From Paenibacillus sp. yr247 (GTDB taxonomy: Bacteria > Bacillota > Bacilli > Paenibacillales > NBRC-103111), in NCBI RefSeq assembly GCF_900103825.1, contig NZ_FNIF01000026.1, forward strand, positions 1 through 64,000: a DNA stretch of 64,000 nt, given 5' to 3'. A program made the translations under genes and the position numbers. Positions within the stretch are counted from its first letter, which is position 1. Every line of letters starts with the position of its first letter. Positions 1-8,539 of this stretch are shown here, one piece after another. Under the pieces are notes generated by a model, which worked only from the letters and a program-made list of their open reading frames with translations, had not been told where the DNA came from and did not search any database.

Positions 1-30
1 AGTATAATACCTTAATTATACAGAAAAAAA

Positions 31-67
31 GGTACAGCCTCCTCAAAAAATTGAGGAAATCTGTACC
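31..67. terminator. Hairpin, possible bidirectional terminator
   Basis: A nearly perfect inverted repeat: GGTACAG and TCCTCAA pair with TTGAGGA and CTGTACC around an A-rich loop. It is flanked by A-runs on the left and a short T-run on the right, so it could terminate in either direction. The sequence just after it (GGACTTTTTCAGTGG) looks like the end of an insertion sequence, which I cannot confirm. Confidence 0.5.
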
Positions 68-229
68 TTTGCTGGACTTTTTCAGTGGCCTCCTCAAGGG
101 TTTGCTAGTTTTTTCGTAAAAATAAAATGACAAATAAAGTCTTGAAGTAGTTTTAGGGCTAAATTGACTGATTTACAAAATAGTTTTGAAGTACTTCTGA
201 CAAATTAATTAGGATATTTATCTGAAGCA

Positions 230-590
230 AAGTAGCACAAAAGCAGCAACGATCCGTCGTCGGTTGGCGGCTCGATGTGTTTTCCTGACATTCTTTCAGC
301 CAAGTATAGTCCGGCTTTGCGCAACTACTCTTAAAGATTTACCTTCACCACTAGATCTTCAGTCTATGTCCGTTTCAGAGGTAATTACGAGTTGGAGAAG
401 GCATATGAAACGAGCGGGCGGTTCTACGGGTACTCAGAAAGCTGCACAGCTTATTTCACAAGCCAAGCAAGATTTAAAGCGGTTATATGTGAATGACTTC
501 ATTTTATTTTCCCGCGGGCGGAAATTAGAATTTAAAAGCCACCCATCAAATTCTATATATCAGTTGGACTTGCCGAGATTTCCAAAGTAA
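230..590 (+). pseudogene. IS110-type transposase remnant
   Basis: A 108-codon frame (264-590) contains a stretch like the C-terminal helix-rich part of IS110-family transposases: a Leu-Pro-Ser-Pro turn, then SVSEVITSW, an HMKRAGG-like basic patch and KAAQLISQAKQ. Upstream, another frame reads AKYSPALRNYS, which would join naturally to it, so at least one frameshift separates the pieces. After about residue 70 the frame no longer resembles a transposase. The N-terminal RuvC-like catalytic half is absent. I infer a dead fragment; the family assignment rests on pattern memory and is moderately sure. Confidence 0.5.
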
Positions 591-662
591 CTTTTGTATC
601 AGCCATGATTATCTGCTCCTCCTAACTTTATCTTAATGTTCATGCAATACATTAATGAGAAC

Positions 663-1667
663 TCATTTAATTGGAAGTGGGGCATTCTCAGCAACTAGTT
701 TCTGCTCCTTCATTTCTATCCAAAACTCTGATGGTATTACTTCCTTTAATGCAGCTACATCCTCCGCGATTCTTTCCGGCCTACTGGCTCCCGGAATAAC
801 AGCTGCGACAACAGGGTTAGCTAGCGAAAAGTGAATTGCAGCTGCCTTCACACTTACACCGAAACGTGATGCAATACTTTTTATTTTTTCCACTTTTGCG
901 ATGATTTCCGGAGATGCCTTCTGGTACTCGAAGTTTGCCCCTCCAGCTAGGATACCAGAACTGTAAGGCCCACCAACGACAATACCCATTTCCTCCCTTA
1001 AAGCGCTTGGCATCAATCGTTGTAAGGCCTTTTCATGATCTAATAACGTGTATCTTCCTGCTAATAAACTTAGATTTGGTTTTGCTTCCCCTAATTCAAG
1101 CGTAATTTCAATGGGTTCGACTCGATTTACACCTAGCCCCCAGTATTTAATGACACCTTCATCACGCAATTTTGTTAAAACTTTAAATGCACCTTTTCGT
1201 GCACTTTCAAAATGAGTCAGCCATTCGTCACCATAAAAATCCTGCGCAATATCGTGAACGAATACTATATCTAATCGATCGGTATTTAATCTTTTTAGGC
1301 TTTGTTCAATCGAACGCAAAGTTCCGTCTGCAGAATAATCAACGATAATTTTGTTTTTATTGCCGAATTCAAATACCCCACCTTTCTCACCAAGATCACG
1401 AGTGGACGGGTCTTCTATTTCATCTGAAATTACTCGACCAACTTTTGTACTTAGCATATATTCGTCATGATTTTGTTTAGATAACATTTGCCCGAGTCGA
1501 CTTTCGGCAAGACCAGCGCCATAGAATGGAGCTGTATCGAAATACCGAACTCCTTGTTCCCACGCCGCCTCTATTGTCGACATTGCCTCTTGTTCTGGTA
1601 TATTACGAAACATATTACCTAAAGGTGCTGTTCCAAAACCAAGTTTTTGTGTAAATAATGTTTTCAT
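663..1667 (-). CDS. Aldo/keto reductase (D-threo-aldose 1-dehydrogenase-like)
   Basis: Cytosolic NAD(P)-dependent oxidoreductase of the aldo/keto reductase superfamily, 334 residues, the usual length. The catalytic tetrad is visible: Asp44 and Tyr49 in DTAPFYG, Lys75 in STKVG and His138 in VFVHD. A C-terminal IPGASRPE segment is the usual cofactor phosphate-binding region. The long loop insertions and the overall look resemble D-threo-aldose (L-fucose) dehydrogenase-like members, but the sugar substrate cannot be read from sequence. The ATG follows AGGAG at good spacing. It stands alone, facing away from the ger operon; no sugar genes adjoin it. Confidence 0.85.
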   Translation of the reverse strand: MKTLFTQKLGFGTAPLGNMFRNIPEQEAMSTIEAAWEQGVRYFDTAPFYGAGLAESRLGQMLSKQNHDEYMLSTKVGRVISDEIEDPSTRDLGEKGGVFEFGNKNKIIVDYSADGTLRSIEQSLKRLNTDRLDIVFVHDIAQDFYGDEWLTHFESARKGAFKVLTKLRDEGVIKYWGLGVNRVEPIEITLELGEAKPNLSLLAGRYTLLDHEKALQRLMPSALREEMGIVVGGPYSSGILAGGANFEYQKASPEIIAKVEKIKSIASRFGVSVKAAAIHFSLANPVVAAVIPGASRPERIAEDVAALKEVIPSEFWIEMKEQKLVAENAPLPIK

Positions 1668-2257
1668 AAATGTTACTCCTGTTGTCTGTAAGAGTTAGTA
1701 TTTATTTGTTGCTAGGTATCGTTGTCTAGTTGCAGATATTGCACTTTGCACTTCTTTTGATAATAATTTATTATTACCAAAATTGTTATTAAATATCAAA
1801 ATCATTGACATACTTTCAAACCACTTGTTACTCCGCATATTTCCTCAGCCGTTGTTCGAACTATTATCTATGTTTTCGACATTTGAATATGCCTCAGTAA
1901 CCAAAGGAATTTTTGAGCTGCAAAACATATTCTATGCTTCGAAGCGATATTTAATAAATAACAAAAACTAAATTTGATCATAAATTTTTTTATTTATTTA
2001 TCAGCATAATCCGACAACTCCCTTAATAAGGCGACGTTGTTATACTATTGAACTCCATAGAAAAGAAGAATGAGCGACGGCTTAGTTGACCAGAACAATA
2101 AGAAGCGCATCCCTCTTGCACTTGGTTGTTTAAACCGTCTGTTAACTAATAGCAATTAGCCTAGCCCCTTTCACCAAAAAGCAAAGTTCTTGAAATGAAT
2201 AATAACGTGAGCTTTCATCCAAAATATAGGCAAATCGGATGATGGGAACGAACAACC
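1668..2257. other. Non-coding stretch between reductase and ger operon
   Basis: AT-rich, without a convincing gene. It contains an inverted repeat TAATAAT-TT-ATTATTA at 1764-1779, near the divergent start of the reductase, that could be an operator. A 29-codon frame at 2070-2159 starts with ATG after AAAAGAAGA and has no recognisable relatives; I do not call it a gene. Promoters for both the reductase and the ger operon must lie here, but I see no strong -35/-10 pair and no clean sigma-G site. Confidence 0.5.
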
Positions 2258-3754
2258 ATGCCAAATAAGCAATTAAAACCAACTTCAATGAAGGATTTCC
2301 TTGAGGCTTGTCAACAGTCAAGTGACTTCGTTACGATAGAACTCTCCTTTATGCTTACTGCACAAACAACCTTTAAGCTTTCCTACTATAAAACTTTAAT
2401 CAATAAAGAGATGTTGAACCTATCAATTCGATCACTTCAACAGGTAGAACCTTCACACTCCTTAATAACAATCGAAGAAATTGTCTCTCATATTCCAATT
2501 GAAGGAACTCATATTACCGATCAGATTGAAACTGCTCAATTAAGTGTGTTAAAGGGACTTGTCCTTGTACATAGTGATGAAGTGCCGGAGAGGTATGCTC
2601 TTGTTCCAATCACAAGCAATGAAGGTCTTCGTACAAGCAATGATGCGGATGAGGAATTTAGCGTCGTTGGGCCAAAGGTGGGCTTTGTCGAGGATATAGA
2701 TATTAACTTGAAACTTATCCGTCTGCAGTTAAATACCCCTGATTTAATTATTAAAGAAATTTCAGCTGGAAGCATTTCCAAGACCAAGGTATCTCTGCTG
2801 TACCTTAAAGACGCTGCAAATCAAGAAAATGTAGCCAAAATAGAAAAACGTATTAGCGCTCTGAATTTTGATGTTATTTTTGATACCACTCAGCTGGATC
2901 AATTAATTGCGGATAATTCATTCACTCCTTTCCCACTTTTTATAACAACGGAGCGTAGGGATCGGGTCGTATATTCTCTTGTATTGGGTCAAGTAGCCGT
3001 GATTTGTGATGGCTCCCCTTACTTTATCACCGGACCTACGAATTTATTTGACTTTTTTCTGTCCCCAGAAGACTACTATACACCTTGGCTGCTTGGATCT
3101 TTTTTTCGCTTAATTAGAATTTTCGGTGTTGCCTTCTCTCTTCTGGCCACTGCCATGTATGTCGCTGTCATCACATTTCATTATGATATTATTCCCAAAG
3201 AACTGCTTGGACGACTGATTTATTCCAGACAAAGTGTGCCCTTCCCGCCAATCATTGAAGCCCTATTCTTAGAAATTACTGTAGAACTACTAAGGGAAGC
3301 AGGGGCCCGCCTTCCTAGTCGTATTGGTCAAACACTCGGTATTGTTGGAGGGATTATATTAGGTCAAGCTGCAGTTGAAGCCTCATTAACGAGTAATGTG
3401 TTAATTATAATTATATCTCTGTCAGCTCTAGCTTCATTTGTTACTCCAATCTATAAAATGTCTAATGCCATTCGGTTTTTGAGATACCCAATCATCCTTC
3501 TCGCAGCCATCTGGGGTAGTCTAGGGATTGCGCTTGGTATTTGCTTCTTACTTGTGCATTTGTCCCAACTCCGTTCATTGGGATATCCATATATGTCCCC
3601 TTTTTTTCCCTTACACACAAAAGATCTTAATGACAGCATCGTCCGTTCCTCTTATACTCAGATCAATTCAAGACCAAGCTATCTCAAGCCTGTTACAAGT
3701 CTTCGTTATAAACCTAAAAAGGCAACGATTAAACGTGATTTTGATGAGGAGTGA
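2258..3754 (+). CDS. gerA: Spore germination protein, GerA family (A subunit)
   Basis: The A subunit of a nutrient germinant receptor in the inner membrane of the spore. The 498-residue length fits the family. The N-terminal half (about 1-235) is soluble and holds two alpha/beta subdomains; the rest carries several hydrophobic helices, with the family-typical stretches GPTNLFDFF, SPEDYYTPW and the RLP-RIG-LG-VGG-ILGQAAV region near residues 350-370. The tail after about residue 450 is short and basic. It is followed after 6 bases by gerC and then gerB, so the order is A-C-B as in gerK operons. The germinant is unknown. Such operons are normally transcribed in the forespore. Confidence 0.95.
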   Translation: MPNKQLKPTSMKDFLEACQQSSDFVTIELSFMLTAQTTFKLSYYKTLINKEMLNLSIRSLQQVEPSHSLITIEEIVSHIPIEGTHITDQIETAQLSVLKGLVLVHSDEVPERYALVPITSNEGLRTSNDADEEFSVVGPKVGFVEDIDINLKLIRLQLNTPDLIIKEISAGSISKTKVSLLYLKDAANQENVAKIEKRISALNFDVIFDTTQLDQLIADNSFTPFPLFITTERRDRVVYSLVLGQVAVICDGSPYFITGPTNLFDFFLSPEDYYTPWLLGSFFRLIRIFGVAFSLLATAMYVAVITFHYDIIPKELLGRLIYSRQSVPFPPIIEALFLEITVELLREAGARLPSRIGQTLGIVGGIILGQAAVEASLTSNVLIIIISLSALASFVTPIYKMSNAIRFLRYPIILLAAIWGSLGIALGICFLLVHLSQLRSLGYPYMSPFFPLHTKDLNDSIVRSSYTQINSRPSYLKPVTSLRYKPKKATIKRDFDEE

Positions 3755-3760
3755 CTGTCG

Positions 3761-4864
3761 TTGGGATTCAGAAAAAAGTGGAGCTGTTATTTGTTTTTCT
3801 TCGCTATGAGCATGCTTCTAACTTCCTGCAACAATAGTCAAGTCATCAATCAAATTGAACTCGTGCAAACCGCCGGCTTTGATTTGGATAACCAGACAGT
3901 ATTATCCAGTGCACTTATTGGAGAATATAAGGAGAAGGAAAAAACGAATGTTAAATTGCTAAAGACCATATCCAATAACAGCTATAACATGATCCCGCTT
4001 CTGAATCTCAAGTCTAATAATCCAATCAAATACGGCCAAATGAGAATGATGCTCTTCGGAGCGGATTATGCGACGCACAATATTGGTCCGATACTGAAAT
4101 TTCTCGCACAAGATGTATCCATTTCAGGTAACCTTAATTTAGCCGTGTCTAAAAATAAAGCTTCTGAGTTGTTAGCAGCAACGATTCCAGCGCATGATCC
4201 TTTATTTTTAATGAAAATGATCAACCAAAACTCGGATACGGCGAATTTGCCGTATACCGACCTGCAAACCACACTTTACAACTTCTTTGACGAAGGAAGA
4301 GATACCTATTTACCTCTTTTCTCCTGGGATGCGGATAAAAAACCACAGATAGATGGCATCGTTCTATTTAAGGATGATAAGGACGGAAAGCTGATTTCAC
4401 AAAAGAGTAACGAAGATGCTCTATGGCTCAAAATGCTTGTTGAAAACAGTAAAAACGGTAACTTCATGTTTCCTTTGGAAGACGCAAAGAACGATAACGA
4501 GAAGTATGCTTTTGTGCAAATTATAGAGTCTAAGACTAACTTCACACCCATTCCAACCAAGGCCGTTTCACAGCAATTATATGGTTTAGACATAAACATA
4601 AATGTGAAGCTACAAATAAAAGGTACACTTCCTATTACAGAGAACAATCAATTACAAACCATGCTCGAAACATACATATCCAAAGAATTGGAACATTTCA
4701 TCCAATCCTGCCTCAGTGCCAATATTGATCCGGTTGGGTTTGGCAGCTTCCTCCGGAGTAAAACCCGAGGCTGGAATGCCTCCGAATTTTACGAAGTCTA
4801 CCCTTCCATGAAGACAAATGTCATCACGAAAGTGCAAATTGTTAAGGCAGGTATACAAAAATAA
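3761..4864 (+). CDS. gerC: Spore germination lipoprotein, Ger(x)C family
   Basis: The C subunit of the receptor, a lipoprotein attached to the outer face of the spore inner membrane. A signal peptide ends in the lipobox LTSC (Cys23). The remainder is a soluble 340-residue domain with family-typical features, such as QVINQIELVQTAGFD after the lipid site and a C-terminal helix ending in a K-VQIVK segment. I use the TTG at 3761, which follows the GATGAGGAG that overlaps the end of gerA; no ATG near this point gives the signal peptide. Translation is therefore probably coupled to gerA. Confidence 0.93.
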   Translation: MGFRKKWSCYLFFFAMSMLLTSCNNSQVINQIELVQTAGFDLDNQTVLSSALIGEYKEKEKTNVKLLKTISNNSYNMIPLLNLKSNNPIKYGQMRMMLFGADYATHNIGPILKFLAQDVSISGNLNLAVSKNKASELLAATIPAHDPLFLMKMINQNSDTANLPYTDLQTTLYNFFDEGRDTYLPLFSWDADKKPQIDGIVLFKDDKDGKLISQKSNEDALWLKMLVENSKNGNFMFPLEDAKNDNEKYAFVQIIESKTNFTPIPTKAVSQQLYGLDININVKLQIKGTLPITENNQLQTMLETYISKELEHFIQSCLSANIDPVGFGSFLRSKTRGWNASEFYEVYPSMKTNVITKVQIVKAGIQK

Positions 4865-4884
4865 CAGAATGGGGACAAAATTAC

Positions 4885-5985
4885 GTGAATGGAGTAGTTA
4901 GCGATAAATTTTCTGTTTCACCTATCCATTTATTGTTTCTGATGTACGTAAGTTTGGTAAGTCCCGGGACAATGAGCTTCCAACATCATATCACTTTTGG
5001 CGCTGGGCATGATGCCTGGTTGTCGGTTATTCTGGCCACACTCTTTATCGCATTGCTGATTTGGATGATGTATTTTATTATTAATCGACAGAATCAGGGA
5101 CAAGCAAACCTAGTCGCCATTAACAACCGATATTTCGGTAAAATAATGGGGACCATCATCAATGTTATCATGGTTATGTTCTTCGTATTTGGTTCGTTTG
5201 TAGCCTTCAGATATTATCTTCAAATCATCCATATATGGGTATTGCCACATACGGCTATTTGGCCTATTGGATTATTCATTTTGTTTATTGTGTATTACGC
5301 TATTTCCGGAGGGTTTCAGTCCATCGCAGGCTTATGTATGGGGGGGACAATAAGCATTTTTATTTTCATACTGCCTCAAATCTTCGTTGCCGCCTTCTCT
5401 CGCCTTCATCCGGATAACTTTCTTCCCATTTTTGATCACTCCATAACACAAATCGCCCAGTCCTCCAGACAAATGACGCATGAATTTGCTAGATGCGCAA
5501 CTCTATTGGTCGTCTACCCCTTCATCAGAAGTCCAAAAAAAGCAACCCCATGGGCTTTTTGGGCGGTTTTGGTTAGCGGCCTATTGTATTTAACGTTATC
5601 TTGTATAGGTATCATGTATTTCAGTCAAGGTCAGCTCCAGCTAATTGCTTGGCCAACCTTGAGCTTGTATTCGACACTTGACTATCCAATTATGCAGCGA
5701 ATGGAAACCTTGTTGATTACCGTTTGGATAGTTAAGATCTTAGCCATTATCTCATTAGGATTATGGGCAGCCTGCCATAGTATGAAACAAACGACAAAAA
5801 TGAAGCAGCGAACTAGTTTAAAAATATTTATAGGTCTCATCTTAATTGTGTTTTTCCTTATTAGGAATGACGAACAAGTTCAAATCAGTTTCGATTTATA
5901 CTCGATGGCAGGTGAATATATGATGTTTCTCTACATCCCTCTGCTATTTGCTATCTCTTTATTTATTAAAAAAACAAGCACATAA
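4885..5985 (+). CDS. gerB: Spore germination permease, GerB family
   Basis: The B subunit of the receptor, an integral membrane protein of the amino acid/polyamine/organocation transporter superfamily with about ten predicted helices in 366 residues. Sequence such as FSVSPIHLLFL at the start, a GxGHDAW loop after helix 1, and the conserved charged pattern between helices 6 and 7 fit the family. In known receptors the B subunit binds the germinant amino acid. The start is the GTG at 4885, preceded by GGGGAC, 20 bases after the gerC stop. A terminator-like hairpin follows about 190 bases downstream. Confidence 0.93.
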   Translation: MNGVVSDKFSVSPIHLLFLMYVSLVSPGTMSFQHHITFGAGHDAWLSVILATLFIALLIWMMYFIINRQNQGQANLVAINNRYFGKIMGTIINVIMVMFFVFGSFVAFRYYLQIIHIWVLPHTAIWPIGLFILFIVYYAISGGFQSIAGLCMGGTISIFIFILPQIFVAAFSRLHPDNFLPIFDHSITQIAQSSRQMTHEFARCATLLVVYPFIRSPKKATPWAFWAVLVSGLLYLTLSCIGIMYFSQGQLQLIAWPTLSLYSTLDYPIMQRMETLLITVWIVKILAIISLGLWAACHSMKQTTKMKQRTSLKIFIGLILIVFFLIRNDEQVQISFDLYSMAGEYMMFLYIPLLFAISLFIKKTST

Positions 5986-6173
5986 CTGCTGACATAAAAG
6001 TTTTCAAGAAAATGGGCTGGCATTGTCGGAATCGGAAATGTCCTTTTTTAAATAATAATGACTATGTCCACCAAGATTTGTTAACGCTCCGAACACTTCA
6101 AAACCTTGTTTTTGTAACATGCTTCCGCACAAATTAAAACAGGGAGCAGCTGCCGCGGCTATCTTTTGAACGC

Positions 6174-6214
6174 AAAAAACGCATCTCTCCAACAAAGGGA
6201 AGAGTGCGTTTTAA
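6174..6214 (+). terminator. Terminator-like hairpin downstream of gerB
   Basis: AAAACGCA and CTCTCC pair, with one bulge, to GGGAAGAG and TGCGTTTT around an AACAAA loop. The T-run lies on the plus side, so it could end the ger operon, although 190 bases after the stop codon. Confidence 0.55.
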
Positions 6215-6345
6215 TTTAGCCTTTTTGTACCAGTTTTTTGGATAAATGTGATACGGCCGCTTCAGCCTCTTTATAGACTTTCTCAAGCTTGCTATAGGCG
6301 AAATCTCATATCTGGACATTCAAATCAAAGGCCTCAATCGGCAAT

Positions 6346-6372
6346 CAAAAAATCCGCAATTTCTGCGGATGC
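6346..6372 (-). terminator. Terminator of the ankyrin gene
   Basis: ATCCGCA and TGCGGAT form a 7-bp stem with a 5-base loop, followed on the minus strand by TTTTTT. It lies about 60 bases past the ankyrin stop codon. Confidence 0.65.
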
Positions 6373-6431
6373 TTATCGGTCTATTTTCTTGTTATTCGAC
6401 ATCCACTCAATCCCTCTCCGGTTTCTGGGAC

Positions 6432-6746
6432 TTAATTTTGCGCTATTCCGTAGGTTGATTGAATATAGGGGTCTGCTCCATTATCCAAAAGGAACTTTGC
6501 AATTTCCACGTTACCCTCCGAATAGAGATTAAGATTTGAATAAAGGGCCGTTTTAACGTTAATATCATAACTATTTACATTCGCTCTGTACTGAACCAGA
6601 AGTTTTACAATCTCAAAATTATTACTACTAGCAGCATCTATTATTAATGATCTTTTATCGCCAACTTCGAACACAATATTAGGATCTATCCCCTTATTTA
6701 GCAGAATAGCAACAATCCCATTTAATTCTTTTGATTGTCCTTTCAT
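6432..6746 (-). CDS. Ankyrin-repeat protein (short, possibly truncated)
   Basis: 104 residues with three recognisable ankyrin units: NGIVAILLNKGIDPN, NFEIVKLLVQYRANVN and NVEIAKFLLDNGADP, each with the helix-turn pattern and the Gly/Asn-Ala-Asp-Pro type end. Ankyrin repeats mediate protein binding; the partner is unknown. There is no signal peptide. No good ribosome binding site precedes the ATG, and transposase debris begins about 40 bases upstream, so the N terminus may have been cut off by insertion of a mobile element. A terminator follows, which suggests the 3' end is original. Confidence 0.55.
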   Translation of the reverse strand: MKGQSKELNGIVAILLNKGIDPNIVFEVGDKRSLIIDAASSNNFEIVKLLVQYRANVNSYDINVKTALYSNLNLYSEGNVEIAKFLLDNGADPYIQSTYGIAQN

Positions 6747-6789
6747 TTGGGATCTGTTAATAACTCAACTTTCGCACCTTGAAAAATCC

Positions 6790-7260
6790 TATAAACCCTT
6801 GATCTGACGAGGAATTGTCACGGAAAAGAACAGAAAAACACCCAATCCTTTGGTAAAATTAAGCTACCACACAAAACCACCAAGGAAGGATGTTTCTCTT
6901 GTCTATCGTATCAAATCCCTCGGCTTCTGAAAAGCAATTAACTTCAAAAGTAGATTCCTTTTTTGCCCAACATCGGATCAGTAAATTGTTGAACAATCTA
7001 ATTTTTTCAAGGAGTGCGGTTTTACATGCTTTGAACTGTTCAAATTCATTTTTTTGCTAGTTTTCAGCAACAAGAATCTATATCAAACGCTGAAAAAAGA
7101 AGATGAAGCTGCCCGGCCAGGAAAAGATAGTGTCAATCGCTTTCTGAATTCGAGCCAGTTCAATTGGCGTAAATTCTTGCTACTTTTAAGCAGTAGTCTC
7201 ATCGAAGCCAAGCTCAATCCCTTATCATCCAATGAATGTCAAACAACAAATAAGAGGCTT
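6790..7260 (+). pseudogene. IS4-family transposase, N-terminal fragment with frameshift
   Basis: A TTG at 6899 after AAGGAAGGA opens a frame that reads SIVSNPSASEKQL and SFFAQHRISKLLN, typical for the start of Bacillales IS4-type transposases. The frame then fails; another frame carries it on from about 7035 (LFKFIFLL) through NLYQTLK, EEDEAARPGKD-like sequence and FNWRKFLLLLSSSL, ending near KLNPLSSNE at about 7233. So one frameshift plus loss of everything after about residue 115. The catalytic DDE core is not on this strand. The left end of the element probably lies near 6790, where the ankyrin reading frame is lost. Confidence 0.75.
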
Positions 7261-7284
7261 GAACTCCAGCGGCAAGTTCCTGCT

Positions 7285-7533
7285 GCAAATGTCGGCGTTC
7301 ATTTCAACATAACGATTCTCTTGCTTATTTGAGCTGAGAAGCGAAAAACAAAGAGGAACAAACGTATTCCCATCGGACCATCCTAAGGTTAGCATACGAA
7401 ATCCTCGAACAAACTTGCCCTTTGTATGGTCATGTACGTTAGCAAGAAGTTCAACAGTTTTACTACGGGCACGTGAAAAGAGCGAATCATCAAGAATAAA
7501 TACCTTCACATCCTCAAACAAGGGATGTAGCAA
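7285..7533 (-). pseudogene. IS4-family transposase, central fragment in opposite orientation
   Basis: The minus strand encodes VKVFILDDSLFSRARSK, then a segment with ELLANVHDH and FVRGFRMLTLGWSDG, ending at NRYVEMNADI. This is the part with the first catalytic Asp of IS4-type transposases. It would follow the fragment on the plus strand in an intact protein, but it lies head to head with it. It begins with LHPLFED, which corresponds to KLNPLSSNE of the other fragment, so the two overlap in the alignment by about ten residues. That favours two separate element copies over simple inversion of one. No flanking inverted repeats are obvious. Confidence 0.75.
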
Positions 7534-7552
7534 CAGCTTCTTTCATAGCCCA

Positions 7553-7581
7553 TTGACATTTCTCAATCCACATAATAAAAT
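7553..7581 (+). promoter_or_regulatory. Sigma-A promoter of the regulator-orf95-clpP unit
   Basis: A perfect -35 TTGACA at 7553-7558, a 17-base spacer and a -10 TAAAAT at 7576-7581, about 35 bases before the ribosome binding site of the first gene. No CtsR heptads (GGTCAAA) are present here or directly before clpP. Confidence 0.75.
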
Positions 7582-7623
7582 ATTTTTACGTAACATATTC
7601 TTTGTATTGGAGGCAAATTCTCC

Positions 7624-8208
7624 ATGCTAAAAGATATTCAAGACAGTTATTACATCGAATCTCCTGAGCAAGCAACGGTCTTGCTGAACCCTCTTCGTGG
7701 GGAAATCATCGCTCAATTGATAGTGCCAGGGTCTGCCGCTGAAGTTGCTCGAACACTTGGTGAGACGGCCCAACGCATTAACTACCATCTCAAAGCATTG
7801 GAAAAAGCAGGCTTGGTTCAACGAGTAGGCACACGCCAGGTGCGTAATCTGGTGGAAGTTCTGTACAGAGCCATAGCCAAAACCTTTGTTTTAGCCGAAT
7901 CGCTCAGTATGAAGCCTGAAACCTTACAGAGGTTGAAAGACCAGAGCTCACTTGCTCATCTCGTGACCACATCCGAGCGGATTCGCAAAGATGCGATGCT
8001 GCTTATGGAGCAATCCGATGTCGGTGAAGTAATTCCTAGTGCTACGCTTCAACTACAGGTCCATTTGTCTGATGAACTGCAAAGGCAAAAGTTCGTTGAG
8101 GAGTACGCTGCCATGGTACAGCAATTAGTGGATCGATACTCTGGCAGCAAGGACGGCAATGAAGCGTATCAAGTCTTGTTAGCCGTATATCCTAATCCGA
8201 AAGAATGA
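7624..8208 (+). CDS. Winged-helix transcriptional regulator, ArsR-like
   Basis: 194 residues. Residues about 18-85 form a winged helix of the ArsR type: LLNPLRGEIIAQL, then AAEVARTLGETAQRINYHLKALEKAG as helix-turn-helix and LVQRVGTR as the wing. The remaining 100 residues are helical with a VQVHLSDELQRQKF-like strand and could be a sensor or dimer domain; I see no metal-binding CxC motif, so metal sensing is unlikely. The ATG follows TTGGAGGC. It is the first gene of a three-gene unit with orf95 (13-base gap) and clpP, and probably controls that unit from the promoter directly in front of it. Confidence 0.8.
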   Translation: MLKDIQDSYYIESPEQATVLLNPLRGEIIAQLIVPGSAAEVARTLGETAQRINYHLKALEKAGLVQRVGTRQVRNLVEVLYRAIAKTFVLAESLSMKPETLQRLKDQSSLAHLVTTSERIRKDAMLLMEQSDVGEVIPSATLQLQVHLSDELQRQKFVEEYAAMVQQLVDRYSGSKDGNEAYQVLLAVYPNPKE

Positions 8209-8221
8209 GGAGGCAAACGCC

Positions 8222-8509
8222 ATGAGCCAAGAACAACAAACAAGTAAGCCGAGTGAGAGTGAGGCAATACCTGTTATTGCTTGGGAGCAAGCAGTTGAAC
8301 GTACTCTTGAAACAACGGGCAGCAACGTGATTTCGATCGACTCTTATCGTCGTCAAGTTTCCTCGCCTTCTGAATCAGAAGCTACCGTCATCGTTCATGA
8401 ATTTCAAACTTCTCATGGCAAGGAACCGATTCGTCTTATCATGGTATCCTCCGGGTTTGGCCAGAAGCTATCTGTGCAAAGTCATACCGTTCAAAACAAA
8501 GCTGCATAA
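8222..8509 (+). CDS. Unknown 95-residue protein between regulator and ClpP
   Basis: No family is recognised. The gene has a perfect GAGGAGGC ribosome binding site, so it is real. The hexapeptide PSESEA occurs twice (residues 10-15 and 49-54), both times followed by a short hydrophobic strand (IPVIA and TVIVH), which hints at an internal duplication of about 40 residues. The rest is polar; there is no signal peptide or membrane segment. The C terminus is VQNKAA, an Ala-Ala end. Being translated between a DNA-binding regulator and a ClpP peptidase suggests a role with one of them, for example as a protease substrate or adaptor, but this is a guess. Confidence 0.7.
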   Translation: MSQEQQTSKPSESEAIPVIAWEQAVERTLETTGSNVISIDSYRRQVSSPSESEATVIVHEFQTSHGKEPIRLIMVSSGFGQKLSVQSHTVQNKAA

Positions 8510-8539
8510 TGCACACCTCAAATAGAAAGGATGATTCCT

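Noticed and set aside
1783-1971. 62-codon plus-strand frame before the ger operon
   Set aside because: No ribosome binding site, AT-rich chance frame.
6004-6195. Minus-strand frame with FNLCGSMLQKQGFEVFGALTNLGGHSHYYLKKD-like sequence (shown in part)
   Set aside because: It looks somewhat protein-like and could be a gene remnant, but it has no usable start context and no family match, so I do not call it.
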